64,000 nucleotides of DNA from Alnus glutinosa (GCF_958979055.1 NC_084892.1:25520501-25584500), one strand, 5' to 3'. Positions 23,901 through 35,630 are shown, counted from the stretch's first letter. Numbers and translations are program-made. The notes: generated by a model from the letters alone, not told the origin.

Positions 23901-25055
23901 TTTTTCAAAATGGAGCTTTTGTTTGGGCCTTACCGCCTTAGTATCAAAATAAAGGTGCATGTTTATGGTATGGGGAGCTTTTGCTGTCATATGTCTATTT
24001 TTATACGAGGGACTCTGGTGCTTCTGTACCTTCAATTCGCATATGTTACAAAAATGTAAATAAGGAAGCTCTCATGGTTTTTCATTCTACAGTTTGCAAG
24101 GCTCTAACCAAACTTCCTCACCGTGATTGTAGGCAATACGGAGATGCCAGATGCAATGGAGACAATATTTGATTCTGCCCTTGCTTTTGGGAGGCGTGGA
24201 GGCGTGAGTATTTTCTTTTTGTTTTTCTTGGAATTTTGACCATGACACACATTCCCGCATTTGGTTGTAGCTAATACTTGACTGAACTAGTAGGCAAGGC
24301 AACGCAAGACTAGGTTTTATGTTTATGCATTGTATTCGTGCTTGTAGAAGTTGGGGGATTAAATTCCTGACTAGGGATCACAGTGAGACATATGCTGAAG
24401 TCCCTACTCCAGCTAGCTATGAGCCTGAAGTGAGTAGCTGGAAAAGAAATTAATGGAAATTCTGTGTGTTCATAATTTTAAACCAATACTTTGTTGACAT
24501 CTTTTAGTCTTGTGTCCATATAGGCTTGTCTGTTATCATTCAAATCAGCCTCACTTGATCCACTAAATGTCACGTGTAATGTACTTAAAACACAACCTTA
24601 GTCTTGTGCTGCAAGAAAAGCAGAGGTAGAAATGCAAAATGGAATGCAGGAACATACATAGCGTTGCTTCAAATCCTTTAGAAATACTCTTATATAGATA
24701 ATCAAGTTAACAAAACAATGATCTCAACTAACTTCCCGTGGAAAAGACTTAAGCTGAAATGTTGAATTAATTCTGGCACTACCCACTGAAGATTGTTGTT
24801 TCATATGCTTGGTAGGTGGATGAGCTCATGGGTAATATGGAAAGTGCAGCAGCATTGTATTCAAAAGCTGTGCGTTTGTTAGTCTTCCTTTTAGTGGAAG
24901 CACCATCCCTCATTGTCAATCCTCCATTCTCCCTCACAAACTCAGACCGGTATAGGCTCCGAGGTTACATTGACATCATTAATAACAGGCAAGGTTATTC
25001 AAGGTCTCAGCGGATGGCTGTTCTCAAGTGCGAGGATCAACACTGCCCCCCTTAA
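17922..25055 (+). CDS. ATG1: ATG1 autophagy-initiating Ser/Thr kinase (13 exons, 730 aa)
   Basis: Catalytic subunit of the ATG1-ATG13 complex that starts autophagosome formation in the cytosol. Exons: 17922-18164, 19215-19332, 19431-19489, 19856-19920, 20527-20620, 20705-20785, 20956-21064, 21468-21540, 21623-22005, 22110-22471, 23237-23531, 24133-24203, 24816-25055. All are GT-AG, phases fit, total 2193 bp. Kinase domain about residues 12-275: glycine loop [10 protein letters not shown] (20-29), lysine K43, HRDLKPQN with D136, DFG at 157-159, then [11 protein letters not shown] serine-rich linker follows (about 280-500) with a possible ATG8-interacting motif DYVVV (Y420). The C-terminal helical region ([12 protein letters not shown] and after) matches the ATG13-binding/MIT-like part of plant ATG1 proteins. 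Length matches the ATG1a-c group. A TRIM-like solo LTR lies in intron 4. The weakest boundary is the acceptor of exon 11 (CAAAAAG). Reads as intact. Confidence 0.93.
20011..20206 (+). mobile_element. TRIM-like solo LTR in ATG1 intron 4
   Basis: A 196-bp unit starting TATAACACCCTTGTCCCAC and ending GGGTTGTTACA is bordered by TAAAC on both sides (20006-20010 and 20207-20211), a 5-bp target duplication. TGTAACACCC with TCCCACATTG is a common start of small plant LTR (TRIM) families; here TG has become TA. No second LTR or internal region is present. It lies between exons 4 and 5 and does not touch splice sites. Confidence 0.7.
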
Positions 25056-26127
25056 ATACAAGGCAAGATTTTAGTACCATTTCTTGATTACTTGCATCGT
25101 CTTACTCTGTAAAATTATTTGTTTGTACAGTTATTCTTTGCGTGACTGGGGAATTGGGAGATTGACTGGAGTTGACCTATATTAGGGTAGGCTGTTGTAA
25201 TATTGCAATTTTGTGATTTCAAAGAATGATGAAATGTGCATTCCTTCTACATTTGCAGTAGTCAAAATTTTATCCCAGCTTCTTATACTTATTTCAGTTA
25301 TAACTTGATCTTGAAAATTAGACAATGTGGAAAGAAGATTAATAGATTATTGTGTCTTGTATTGTAAAGCTCATTACGAGATTCCAACAATTTTAGCAAT
25401 TTCGGCAGCAATTATGAGTCTGAGACTCATCTGCCAGAGATCTCGGAGAGTCCATCTTCTTATTCGAATAGGTAAATTTCATAAGTAGTACTCTTTCAAA
25501 TTGCTGGAATTCGGATCCATACATTATACGGTGCAGAATTATCTTTTGAAGACAGCTAATGGCGTCATTATCTAAGTTATTTGTTTATACTTATGCAGTC
25601 CAACTGCTTGTCAACAATGTAGAAAAATAGAAAAACGGAAAGCTACCTATTTATTTTTCCTCTAGCTAGTATCGTTGGTCAAACATCCAACGCTAGATAC
25701 TTTAGCCTGGGCGCAGAGACGGGCGGCGGCGTAAGAGTTCGAGACAACGAAGGCTCTATGGGGATTAGGAGACAGACGGGTCGTATGCGACGAGTCCTTT
25801 TAAGTCTTTCACACACAAAAGAATAATATGGTCAACCTAAGTGGATCCATTGGATATCTCCCCCAGTATTATCATTTGAATGTTTGTTTGTTTTGTGGGA
25901 TATATTCCCAATTCAAGATTTTCGTCCAAACTGGGTCCCGTCGTCAAGCTACCAACCCAACTTGGGTACCAGCGATTCCATGGAATAGCCGCCTCCTTAA
26001 ATTATCAATTATCTCATAAATTTAAATTAATAGAAAATTGTATATTTAACCTTATTTCTTATTTATGGGTTTAAACTTTTTCTTAAAGTGAAGCTTAACG
26101 TGTGAAACATTTAGTTGAAATGTCAGG
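25056..26127. other. ATG1 3' flank and intergenic DNA, no other gene seen
   Basis: Probable ATG1 3' UTR to about 25350, then sequence of mixed composition. Short frames at 25828-26074 show no domain. No element ends were found. Confidence 0.4.
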
Positions 26128-27396
26128 TGAATGACAGAATTAAGATTCGAATTCAAAATTTTTTACTTTGGTATGATGTTAAAATTATATAATGAGATGA
26201 ATAATATGAGAGAGAGTTAAGATTCGAATTCAAAAATTTTTACTTTGGTATCATGTTAAAATTATATAATGGGATGAATAATATGAGAGAGAGAACGAGC
26301 AGATGTGGATAAAGAAACTGATAAAGCATTAGGGCAATATGTGGATAAAGAAGCTGATGAAGCATTAGGGCAATATCTTGTATTGAAGTGTATTACAATA
26401 TTATTTATTTATAGAGATGCTAGGAGTAGTGAAGAAGTAAACTTGAGCTAAGAAGGGATTAAGCCCTACAGTGAAATAGAATTAAGTATAATTTAGAGAT
26501 ATCTTTGGGAAAAAAAGAAAAGAACAAAAAAAAGTATAATTTAGAGAAAATAAAATATTCTAACACAGCTGAAAATGAACAGATTTTGTCAGCAAAAACA
26601 TTCTTGTCAATGTAAATAGAGAAATACTATTTGGTATACTGTTATACGAGTTGCCATATGATTGGAATAATATGGCAGTGAAATCAACCTTCAATATTTT
26701 TATTTTTATTTTTTTTCTAAATTTTTTTGTAAGCTCTTGTTGATTCAAAGAATAATTTCACGAATAAGGATTCTCTCCATTTCAAATGTTATGGTCAGGC
26801 TTTAAAATTAATAAATCTAATGTTATACATAATTTTTTACATTACTTAAACTTTTTTAAAAATGTGTCAACATTGACTTTATATATACCGTTAAGTGCAT
26901 TAACTTTAATTCCTAATAGTGAAATAAATATTATTATGACGTCTCACATCGCCTGAGTATGAGAATGAGAATGTGCTTATATGTCTAAACACACCATTTT
27001 CGACACAACGTTTTTTAAAGTTGTAATGCCCATAAACCTATCAAAACTCTGCAATTAAGTGTGCTTCTGCAAAAGTAATATTGAGATGAGTGACCTCTTA
27101 GAAAGTCTGGTTTAGAGAAGCAAAAAGTGGACAATATTGTGTCATTGAAGTGGGTCTTTACAATTATGGATAAAAAGCTATATCAATTTTTACCATCACG
27201 TGATTTCAATTGAATGATTAATCTACTAAATAACATAAATAACAGTGGGTTAAAGGACAAGGTACGAGGTATTCTCTTATCTCAAACGTCAATTTTCTGA
27301 TCATTTCATGAGCTTACTAGTCTCTTGTCGCTACGTTATCTGTCTTGACCACCCCAAAAAATAGATATTATGAATAAGAAATTATATCAATTTTTA

Positions 27397-28375
27397 AGGG
27401 TTAAATACCTTTAAGGTCCCTGAGTTTTGACAACTTTATTTTTTAATCCCTGAGTTTCAATTCGCATCACAGATGATACATCAATTTTGGGAAATGACTA
27501 AATTAGTACTTCGGTTAACTTCTTCGTCCAAAAATTAACGGTCCGCCACGTGTCAACCTTAGAAGTTGACACGTGGCACTATATAAAAAAATAAAAAATC
27601 TTTAAAAATTAATTAAAAAATTTAAAAAAAATTGAAAAAACTAAAAAAAAAAAAAGGGGTGGCTGAGCCACCCCCTTGGCCACCATGGGGGTGGCCGGCC
27701 ACCCCCATTTTGGCCAGGGAGGTGGCCGGCCGGTCTGGGGTGGCCGAACCACCCCCATGTGGTGGTTCGGCCACCCCCTGGACAGAAAAAAAAAAAAAAA
27801 AAAATTGGGTTTAGGGTTTTGCCCTTGGGGGTGGCCGAACCACCCCCAAGGGCAAAACGGAAATTTTTTTTTAGGGTTTATTTTTCCCGTTTTGCCCTTG
27901 GGGTGGCCGAACCACCCCCGTGCCCCTTGGGGGTGGCCGAGCCACCCCCAAGGGCAAAACCCTAAACCCAATTTTTTTTTTTTTTTTTTTTTTTTTTTGT
28001 CCAGGGGGTGGCCGAAACCACCACATGGGGGTGGTTCAGCCACCCCAGACCGGCCGGCCACCTCCTTGGCCAAAATGGGGGTGGCCGGCCACCCCCAGCC
28101 ACCCCTTTTTTTTTTTTTTAGTTTTTTCAATTTTTTTTTAAATTTTTTAATTAATTTTTAAAGATTTTTTATTTTTTATTTTTTTATATAGTGCCACGTG
28201 TCAACTTCTGAGGTTGACACATGGCGGACCGTTAATTTTTGGACGGAGAAGTTAACCGGGGTACTAATTTGGTCATTTCCCAAAATTGATGTATCATCTG
28301 TGATGCGAATTGAAACTCAGGGACTAAAAAATAAAGTTGTCAAAACTCAAAGACCTTAAAGGTATTTAACCCTTA
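27397..28375. mobile_element. Long fold-back (near-palindromic) element
   Basis: The left end AAGGGTTAAATACCTTTAA is mirrored by TTAAAGGTATTTAACCCTT at the right end, and the two arms match for nearly the whole 979 bp (centre near 27886). The inner half is packed with GGGGTGGCCGAACCACCCC-type blocks, alternating with poly-A/T runs. Arms also carry CCACGTGTCAACTTC. Duplicate copy B lacks it at the matching place (about 34970). MULE-type is inferred from arm style; a clean target duplication was not found. Confidence 0.85.
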
Positions 28376-28550
28376 TTTTAATTATACAATTAATATACTA
28401 AATAATATAAATAACAGTCAGTTAAAGGACATGGTGTGAGGTATTCTCTTATCCCAAACATCAATTTTTTGATCATTTCAACAGTTTGCCATATGACATC
28501 ATTGTGATGACGTAATTGAACACAATTTATTATTAATTATACAGAAATGT

Positions 28551-29518
28551 TATTAGGAAAAAAAGGAAAAAAACCGTCGAGGAGAGAGACTCTCTCGAGT
28601 GCGCCTGTTCTGATCACAAGCTTTGACGTCTGCTGTTCGCCGGGAAAGGGGGTTTGTTCGCCTCCTTTCCCCGGTGGTGTTTTTTGCTTCCCCCGTGGTA
28701 TATTCCATGGGGTTGGGTGTTTGTTCTCCCAGCCGTTTAGGCTGTGGAGTTGATGTTTCTCCGAGTCCTCCAGACTCTGGAGTTTCGTGTTTATTTGTTT
28801 TGTTTTCTTCTTTCTTTTCGTCTTCTCTGGCAGGAAGTTTCTTCCTGAGGCGTCCGGCGGGGTGCACTTGATTTCGTTTTTGTCTCGCCGGTGGAGGGCG
28901 TTTTGTGCCTAATCTGTCTTTCTTTGGTTGCAAGATCTACGCTTAGTCATCGGCTTTCTAGAGACACGCGCCGCTCAGATGGGTTCACCGGCGTTGCCTT
29001 GTTCCGCTGCTGTTTGTTCCGGTCGTCGGGATCATTGGTGGCCGGCGCGTGATCTTCACGCGCCAGTGAAGTTTTCTCTTCGCCGGGCGCGTGGAGGTCT
29101 CGTTTCAGCGTTTTTTCGCCGGGCAAAGGCGGTGGCGGGGCTCTGGGGAACTGATCTGTTGGTTGGCGGTTTCGGGGGAGGCGCGTGTCGTACACGCGCC
29201 GGTCTCCGGCGAAGACAGTGTTATCCTCCGACGTGTTGGGTTGAATTTTTGCTAGATGTGTTTGTGTATTCTCTTGTTTCTAGGTACAATTGCCTATGTG
29301 TGGCTCGGGTTTTACTAAAATTTTCTTTGTTAGGGGCTGATTGTAATTTTAGTAAAATTTGAGATTCTACATATGTAATTGTTTTTTAAGTCAGATCCTT
29401 CTGATTTAAGAGAATGTGGGGGTATGTCCCTCATTGCTCACGATGTAGCCTTCGAGCATTTTAGACATGAAATAGCACATGCTAAATGTTTCAAAAAAAA
29501 AAAAAAAAAAAAAAAAAA
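28551..29518 (+). mobile_element. Poly-A retroposon with 16-bp target duplication
   Basis: The insert is absent from copy B. It is flanked by AATTATACAGAAATGT on both sides (28535-28550 and 29519-29534) and ends in a run of more than 20 A (about 29495-29520), so it came by target-primed reverse transcription. The body is rich in G and T, has no long frame, and ends with a 3' zone containing GGGGGTATGTCCCTCATTGC and GCATTTTAGACATGAAATAG. It may be an internally deleted LINE or a non-coding SINE-like copy; I do not recognise the family. Confidence 0.8.
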
Positions 29519-29832
29519 AATTATACAGAAATGTCTTTTGCATAACAATTGCACACAACTGTTATGCAAGATACAAGAGATATAGAGTGAGTTTTCACGT
29601 GGGATCCATGTGATGGGACCCACTCATATCTCTTGAATCCTTCGCTAACTTGTGTGAAACCACTCTATATCTCTTATATCTTACACCATGCAGAAATCAT
29701 GTCTCTTAATCATAAGGCTATAAGTGTTACACGAAGCACTTTCGTACTTTTTAAGAAGTTACCTGGAATTAATTGTAGCCGACTCACAACCGCCTTAGAA
29801 AGGAGCTCACTTTTTAGAGCTTGCCAAATTTC

Positions 29833-29871
<39 letters not shown>

Positions 29872-29919
29872 CAGGTTCAGTACTAAGTTTGATTTTCAAA
29901 AGGCAATGTTGTACATAAG

Positions 29920-30087
29920 GGTGGAGGCGGAGCCATTTTATTTTGGAGGGCTAAATTGAAAAAGAAAATAATAAAAAAAAAAATTGAGATGTTAAAACTA
30001 AACAACAAAAGAAAAAATTTTCATTTTTTTATTTTTTATTTTAGAAAAAGACCTTTGGCTTGGGGGCTTGGGTAGCTCCGCCGCTGG
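29920..30087. mobile_element. Small hAT-like MITE (copy A); its twin is at about 35541-35755
   Basis: Ends of the type GGTGGAGGCGGAGCCA (left) and TAGCTCCGCCGCTGG (right) form short inverted repeats around an AT-rich core. The same element is present in copy B, there expanded by a (TA)n tract, so it was in place before the duplication. Target duplication not clear. Confidence 0.45.
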
Positions 30088-30619
30088 TTATATACGTTGG
30101 TATTCATGACATAAACTATGAACTAACGCCAACCTTTTAATCCTGGAAAGAAGAACCTTTTTAGGCTAGAAGAATAATAAATCAATCTGACAAATTTGTG
30201 GTAATTAATTCTACACTTGTTTATATCAGAAAAAGATTTTCCTAAATATCCTTCCCCCGATGGAATCTTTTGATGAATATTTTATATTATCAACTAGGCC
30301 ATTTTATAGTAACCATTATTTGGGTCAAATAATGCTTTTACACCAAACTAAAAAAACTTAAAAATAATCAGACGGAGACTTATTATTGTCACGGTAATGG
30401 TTTTTTATATGACTTGATGTTCCTGTATATTCACATGCAGAATTTTTTGAAAAGCAAAAGAAGATTTTAAAGTGGACGGATTGTGATTGTGGTTTATTTT
30501 CATTATACAACATTGATTATCAGACGTGCCCGCTGGCTTTCCGGCTGAACCAGATTGCCATTTAACTAGCTTTCTCCGCCGCCTGGCAAGAGGATCAGTT
30601 CAGAGACAATTTCTGCAGA

Positions 30620-33091
30620 ATGAGGTGTTTTCTCAGATTTCTCAGTTCTGTTTTGTTTCTCTCCTTTGCAACTTCAGCGACCAGTAACTTTCTTCAAAGG
30701 GGGTCTTCTCTCTCAGTTGAAACTGATTCAGACCTCCTGACCTCCCCAGATAAGACGTTCACCTGTGGCTTCTATGAGGTGGGAGAAAATGCTTACTGCT
30801 TCTCAATTTGGTTCACCAATTCTAAGAACAGAACAGTTGTTTGGATGGCCAACCAAGACAAGCCAGTCAATGGCCGAGGCTCCAGAATCTCACTGAGGCG
30901 AGACGGCGCCATGGTCCTAACCGACGTGGACGGCTCGAACGTGTGGCAGACCAACACCATTTACACCAACGCCACTACTGTTCAAAGAGCTGAGCTTTTG
31001 GACTCTGGGAACCTTGCTCTAAAAGACCCATACGGTAAAATTCTGTGGCAAAGTTTTGATTTTCCTACAGATACTCTTCTTCCCAACCAACCCTTTACAA
31101 GGAACAAGAAACTGGTTTCTACTTTAGGAAGAGGTTCCTATGATTCTGGTTATTTTAGTCTTTATTTTGATAACGATAATGTGTTGAGGTTGATGTATGA
31201 TGGGCCTGATATATCAAGCTTGTATTGGCCTACTCCTGGTGTTGGTGTGTATCAAATTGGAAGAACAAATTATAATAGTAGCAGAATCGCTGTTTTAGAT
31301 GAAATGGGTACTTTTTCATCCAGTGACAGGTTTCAGTTCAGCGCTGCTGACATGGGTCCTGGAGTCAAAAGGAGGCTGACAATGGATTATGATGGAAACC
31401 TTAGACTTTATAGCCTTAACAATTTGTCAGGATTGTGGGAGACTTCATGGGCAGCTCTCACTGAACCGTGTAACGTTCATGGGATATGTGGGAGAAATGG
31501 GATTTGTGTTTATACACCGCAGGCCCAGTGCTCATGTCCTCCTGGCTATGAGGTCACCGATCCAAGTAATTGGAACAAAGGTTGCAAGCCTAAGTTCAAT
31601 CAAACTTGCAGCCAAGCCAATGAAACGAAATTTCTGGAGCTTCCAAATGTAGATTTCTATGGATATGATCTCAATTACAGTCCAGAAACTTCATTTAACA
31701 ATTGCAGAAAACTCTGCTTAGAGGATTGCCGTTGTGAAGCATTTAGCTATAGGTTAACAGAGCGGCTTTGTTTCACAAAAAATGCACTTTTTAATGGCAT
31801 CAGGACTCCAAGTTTTCCAGGCAGTATATATCTAAAATTGCCAGCAAGTTTGGAAACCACAGAACCCAACAGTCTCAATGGCACCAATCCAATATGTGGG
31901 ATCCGTGGATCTGAAATTGTGACAGGGTCTCCTTCCATGTTCGTCTACAGTTCAAGAAGGCAGACATGGGTTTATCTTTACTCGTTTGTTTCTGCAATCG
32001 GTGCAGTTGAAGTTCTCATCCTTGTATTGGGTTGGTGGTTCCTTTTTAGAGGACATGGCGTGTCAGCTTCAGTGGAAGATGGGTACCGCGCGCTATCAAG
32101 CCAGTTCAGGAAATTCAGTTATGCTGAACTGAGGAAGGCAACCAAGAAGTTCAAGGAAGAGCTGGGAAGAGGAGCCTCTGGGGTTGTATATAAGGGTATT
32201 TTGGCGGATGAAAGGGTAGTGGCTGTGAAGAGATTGGGAGATGTTTATGAAGGGGAAGAAGTGTTTTGGGCAGAAATGAGTACTGTTGGGAGAATCAATC
32301 ACATGAACCTTGTTAGAATGTGGGGATTCTGTTCAGAACGTGGACACAGAATACTGGTGTATGAGTATGTGGAGAATGGCTCATTGGATAGGCACTTATT
32401 GCCCCCAAATTTTCTTGGATGGAAAGAGAGGTTTAAAGTTGCATTAGGAACAGCTAAAGGTTTGGCCTATCTTCATCATGAGTGTCTAGAATGGGTTATC
32501 CATTGTGATGTGAAGCCTGAAAATATACTACTGGACAGTGGATTTGAAGCAAAGATAGCAGATTTTGGGCTGGCAAAGTTGTCTCAAAGAGGAAGCCCCA
32601 GCTCAGGATTTTCTCGGATTCGAGGCACAAAAGGGTACATGGCTCCGGAATGGGCTTTGAGTCTTCCTATCACAGCAAAAGTTGATGTTTATAGTTATGG
32701 AGTTGTGATTTTGGAGATAGTGAAGGGAACTAGATTCTCAAGCTGGGTGGGAAACAGTAGTACTGAGGAGCAGGAACCGGAGTTGACAAGTTTTGTGAGG
32801 ATGGTGAAAAGGAAAATTCAGTGCGGAGAAGAAGAGTCATGGATAGAGGATATAGTGGATCCAAGATTGGAAGGGCAGTTTAGCAGGAGGCAGGCAGCAA
32901 CAATGGTTGAAATTGGTATTTCCTGTGTGGAGGAAGACAGAAGCAAAAGACCAGAAATGGCTTCGGTTCTCCAACTTCTACTGGAATGTGAAGATGATGC
33001 TAAACTTCATTTTCCAAAACATTTTCAGCAAGCTAGCACTGAGACACCCGAGAGCGAAAACGCTCTCAACAACACAGCCTTCCTTCCCTGA
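30620..33091 (+). CDS. G-type lectin receptor-like Ser/Thr kinase, intronless, 823 aa
   Basis: Single-pass plasma-membrane receptor kinase of the S-domain (ZmPK1-like) group, a group mostly linked to defence or stress sensing; its ligand is unknown. Order of parts: signal peptide 1-22, bulb-type lectin domain about 25-150, S-locus glycoprotein domain about 180-290, EGF-like cysteines about 283-325, PAN/apple domain about 327-407, membrane helix about 450-476, kinase about 510-805. In the kinase are the glycine loop GRGASGVVYKG (near 515), VAVKRL, HCDVKPEN (near 628) and DFG (near 647). HCD in place of HRD makes it a non-RD kinase, a class tied to immune receptors. Start chosen at the first ATG, which is followed directly by the signal peptide. 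Length is normal for the family. The 5' flank and first two thirds are duplicated at 36282. Confidence 0.95.
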   Translation: MRCFLRFLSSVLFLSFATSATSNFLQRGSSLSVETDSDLLTSPDKTFTCGFYEVGENAYCFSIWFTNSKNRTVVWMANQDKPVNGRGSRISLRRDGAMVLTDVDGSNVWQTNTIYTNATTVQRAELLDSGNLALKDPYGKILWQSFDFPTDTLLPNQPFTRNKKLVSTLGRGSYDSGYFSLYFDNDNVLRLMYDGPDISSLYWPTPGVGVYQIGRTNYNSSRIAVLDEMGTFSSSDRFQFSAADMGPGVKRRLTMDYDGNLRLYSLNNLSGLWETSWAALTEPCNVHGICGRNGICVYTPQAQCSCPPGYEVTDPSNWNKGCKPKFNQTCSQANETKFLELPNVDFYGYDLNYSPETSFNNCRKLCLEDCRCEAFSYRLTERLCFTKNALFNGIRTPSFPGSIYLKLPASLETTEPNSLNGTNPICGIRGSEIVTGSPSMFVYSSRRQTWVYLYSFVSAIGAVEVLILVLGWWFLFRGHGVSASVEDGYRALSSQFRKFSYAELRKATKKFKEELGRGASGVVYKGILADERVVAVKRLGDVYEGEEVFWAEMSTVGRINHMNLVRMWGFCSERGHRILVYEYVENGSLDRHLLPPNFLGWKERFKVALGTAKGLAYLHHECLEWVIHCDVKPENILLDSGFEAKIADFGLAKLSQRGSPSSGFSRIRGTKGYMAPEWALSLPITAKVDVYSYGVVILEIVKGTRFSSWVGNSSTEEQEPELTSFVRMVKRKIQCGEEESWIEDIVDPRLEGQFSRRQAATMVEIGISCVEEDRSKRPEMASVLQLLLECEDDAKLHFPKHFQQASTETPESENALNNTAFLP

Positions 33092-33817
33092 CCAGTCTCC
33101 TAGTCAATCTTCCATGGGAGGAGTGTGAAGCTCCGTGTGCTTCCCTCCCCCCTCTCCTCTCTTCCTTCCCTCCCCTTTTCCCCAGCGATCGCCTCATCGG
33201 AGGCTACTATCTGGCAAGAGCTCGCTCTTGCCTTATCCGCCTCTACTGAGGGCAAATCTGCCTCTTTGGAGGATTTATCTTTGTTTTTGCTGCCAACTTC
33301 ACAACCCCTACCGGCCAAAACCTTCATCCTTTGTGTTTACCGTCGAGTTAGGATAAGGATTTGGGTCGAGTTTTTCTTTGTCTTTTATTTGTATTTCCTA
33401 GTCTATTATTTGTATTTTAATTGGGTTGTCCAGCCCTAGTTGATGTAATTCCTTGTCAAGTATCTAAAAAAAAATTATTCTTTTCCTTAAAATCAGTAAT
33501 TGCAAGAGCTGTAATCTTCCTCTTGTTCTCTAGGTATTGTATTTTTTATTTTATTTTTATTTTTTCCTTGTAATAAGAAAAGTTATATTATATGATAATT
33601 CTGTTATGATAGGAGTTCACGGTAAATTGAAAAGAAACGACATATATTAGATAGATAATGACTCCAATTAAGGGTCGGAGACAAACCACAATAACAAATG
33701 TCAAGATTACAATATTCAATGCCCTCTACCAAGTTCCTAGTTCCTGCCTTATACATGTTCTTGATGCCCACGATTACTTTACGCATAAAAATAAACATAA
33801 ACCTAAGAATAATGTGA
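33092..33817. other. 3' flank of the receptor kinase gene and spacer to copy B
   Basis: Pyrimidine-rich sequence (33120-33330) followed by T-rich DNA. The open frames at 33100-33439 come from biased composition and match nothing I know. It is the spacer between the two segmental copies. Confidence 0.4.
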
Positions 33818-35579
33818 GGTGAATGATGGAAATAAGATTCGAATTATTTACTTTGGTATCATGTTAAAAATATATAATGTGATGAATAATATGAGAGAAA
33901 GTGCGAGCGGATGCGGATGAAGAAACTGATAAAGCAATAGGGCAATATTTTGTATTGGAGTGTATTACAATATTATTTATTTATAGAGATGCTAGGAGTA
34001 GTGAAGAAGTAAACTTGAGCTAAGAAGGGAATAAGCCCTGCAATGAAATAGAATTAAGTATAATTTAGAGAGTTCTTCGAAAAAATAAAAAAAGAAAAAA
34101 GAAAAGAAAAATAAAAGAAAAAAGAGAGTATAATTTAGAGAAAATAAAATATTCTAACAAAGCTGAAAATGAATGGATTTTGTCGCAAAAACGTTCTTGT
34201 TAATGTAAATAGAGAAATATTATTTGGTATACTGTTATACGGGGTGCCATATGATTGGAATGATATGACAGTGAAATTAACCTTCGATATTTTTATTTTT
34301 TATTTTTTGTAAGCTCTTATTGATTCAAATAATGATTTTCACGAATAAGGATCCTCTCCATTTCAAATGTTATGGTTAGACTTTAAAGTTAGTGCATCTA
34401 ATGTTGTACATGATTTTACATTACTTAAACTTTTTTAAAAATCTGTCAACATTGACTTCATATACACCGTTAAATGCACTTATTTTAAAATTTAATAATG
34501 ATATAAATATTATTGTGGCGTCTCACATCACCTGAGTATGGGAATGAGAATACGCTTATATGTATAAATACACCCTTCTTGACACAACGCTTTTTAAAGC
34601 TGTAATGATCATGAACTTATCAAATCTCTGCAATTAAAGCGTGCTTCTGCGAAAGTAGTATCAGAATGAGTGACCTCCTAGAAAATTTGATTTGAAAGAG
34701 TCAAAAGTTGACAATATTATGTCATTGGGGTGAGTCTTTACAACTATAGATAAGATTCTAAGAAGCTATATCAACTTTTACTATCAGGTGATTTCAATTG
34801 CACAATTAATCTACTAAATAACATAAAAAACAGTGGGTTAAAGGACAAGGTATAAGGTATAAGGTATTCTCTTATTTTCATGAGCCTACTAGTCTCTTGT
34901 CACTATGTTATCTGTCTTGACCACGAACTTCGACCCAAAAAATAAATATTATGAATAAGAAATTATATCAGTTTTTACTGTAGTGTAATTTCAATTGTAC
35001 AATTAATATACTAAATAATATAAATAACAGTGGGTCAAAGGACATGGTGTAAGGTATTCTCTTATCCCAAACATTAATTTTTTTATAATTTCAGCGGTTT
35101 GCCAAAGGACATAATTGTGATGACGTAATTCAACACAATTCATTATTAATCATACAGAAATGTCTCTAACACAACATGTATGCAAGATACAAGAGACATA
35201 GAGTGGGTCTCACGTGAGACCCATGTAGTGGAACCTACCATGTAGGACTTATCTGTCTCTTGAATCCTTTATATGGGTTCTACGTGAGACCCACTACATG
35301 TCTCTTGTATCTTGCATAACAGATATACAATCATGTCTCTTAATCATAAGGCTATAAGCCTATCAGCGTTACACAAAGAACTTTGATACTAATTAAGAAG
35401 TTACCTAGGATTAATTGTAGCCGACTCACAGTCGCCCTAGAAAGTAGCTCACCTTTTAGAGCTTGCCAAATTTCGGAAACATTTTTTCTTTTTTGGTTAA
35501 GTACTAAGTTTTGATTTTCAAAAGGCAACGTTGTACACAAGGTGAAAACGGAGCCAACTTTTAGATTTTGGAGGCCTAA

Positions 35580-35630
<51 letters not shown>

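Larger units (their letters stand above)
26128..32155 (+). repeat. Segmental duplication, copy A
   Basis: This region and 33818-37789 (copy B) are diverged direct copies: about 4 kb of upstream non-coding DNA followed by the 5' two thirds of a lectin receptor kinase gene. Shared landmarks in the same order include ATCATGTTAAAATTATATAA, TATTTATAGAGATGCTAGGA, CTCTTATCCCAAACAT, TTGTAGCCGACTCACA and the leader CTCCGCCGCCTGGCAAGAGG. Copy A alone contains the fold-back element at 27397-28375 and the retroposon at 28551-29518. Removing both brings the two copies to nearly the same length. A short 75-bp direct duplication lies at its left edge (26143-26290). Confidence 0.92.

Noticed and set aside
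27609-28161. Several overlapping Pro/Gly/Trp-rich open frames of up to 173 codons on both strands
   Set aside because: They are open on both strands because the region is a near-perfect palindrome with GC-rich repeats; no domain, start context or splice signals.
28547-29362. Frames of 80-144 codons in the GC-rich part of the retroposon
   Set aside because: Overlapping frames on both strands without known domains; explained by local GC bias.
31389-31652. Second frame inside the lectin receptor gene (also at 37042-37305)
   Set aside because: Shadow frame of a well-supported gene in another frame; its conservation in both copies follows from the gene duplication.
33100-33439. Frames downstream of the intact receptor kinase
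   Set aside because: They lie in pyrimidine-rich 3' flank, overlap on both strands and match no family.
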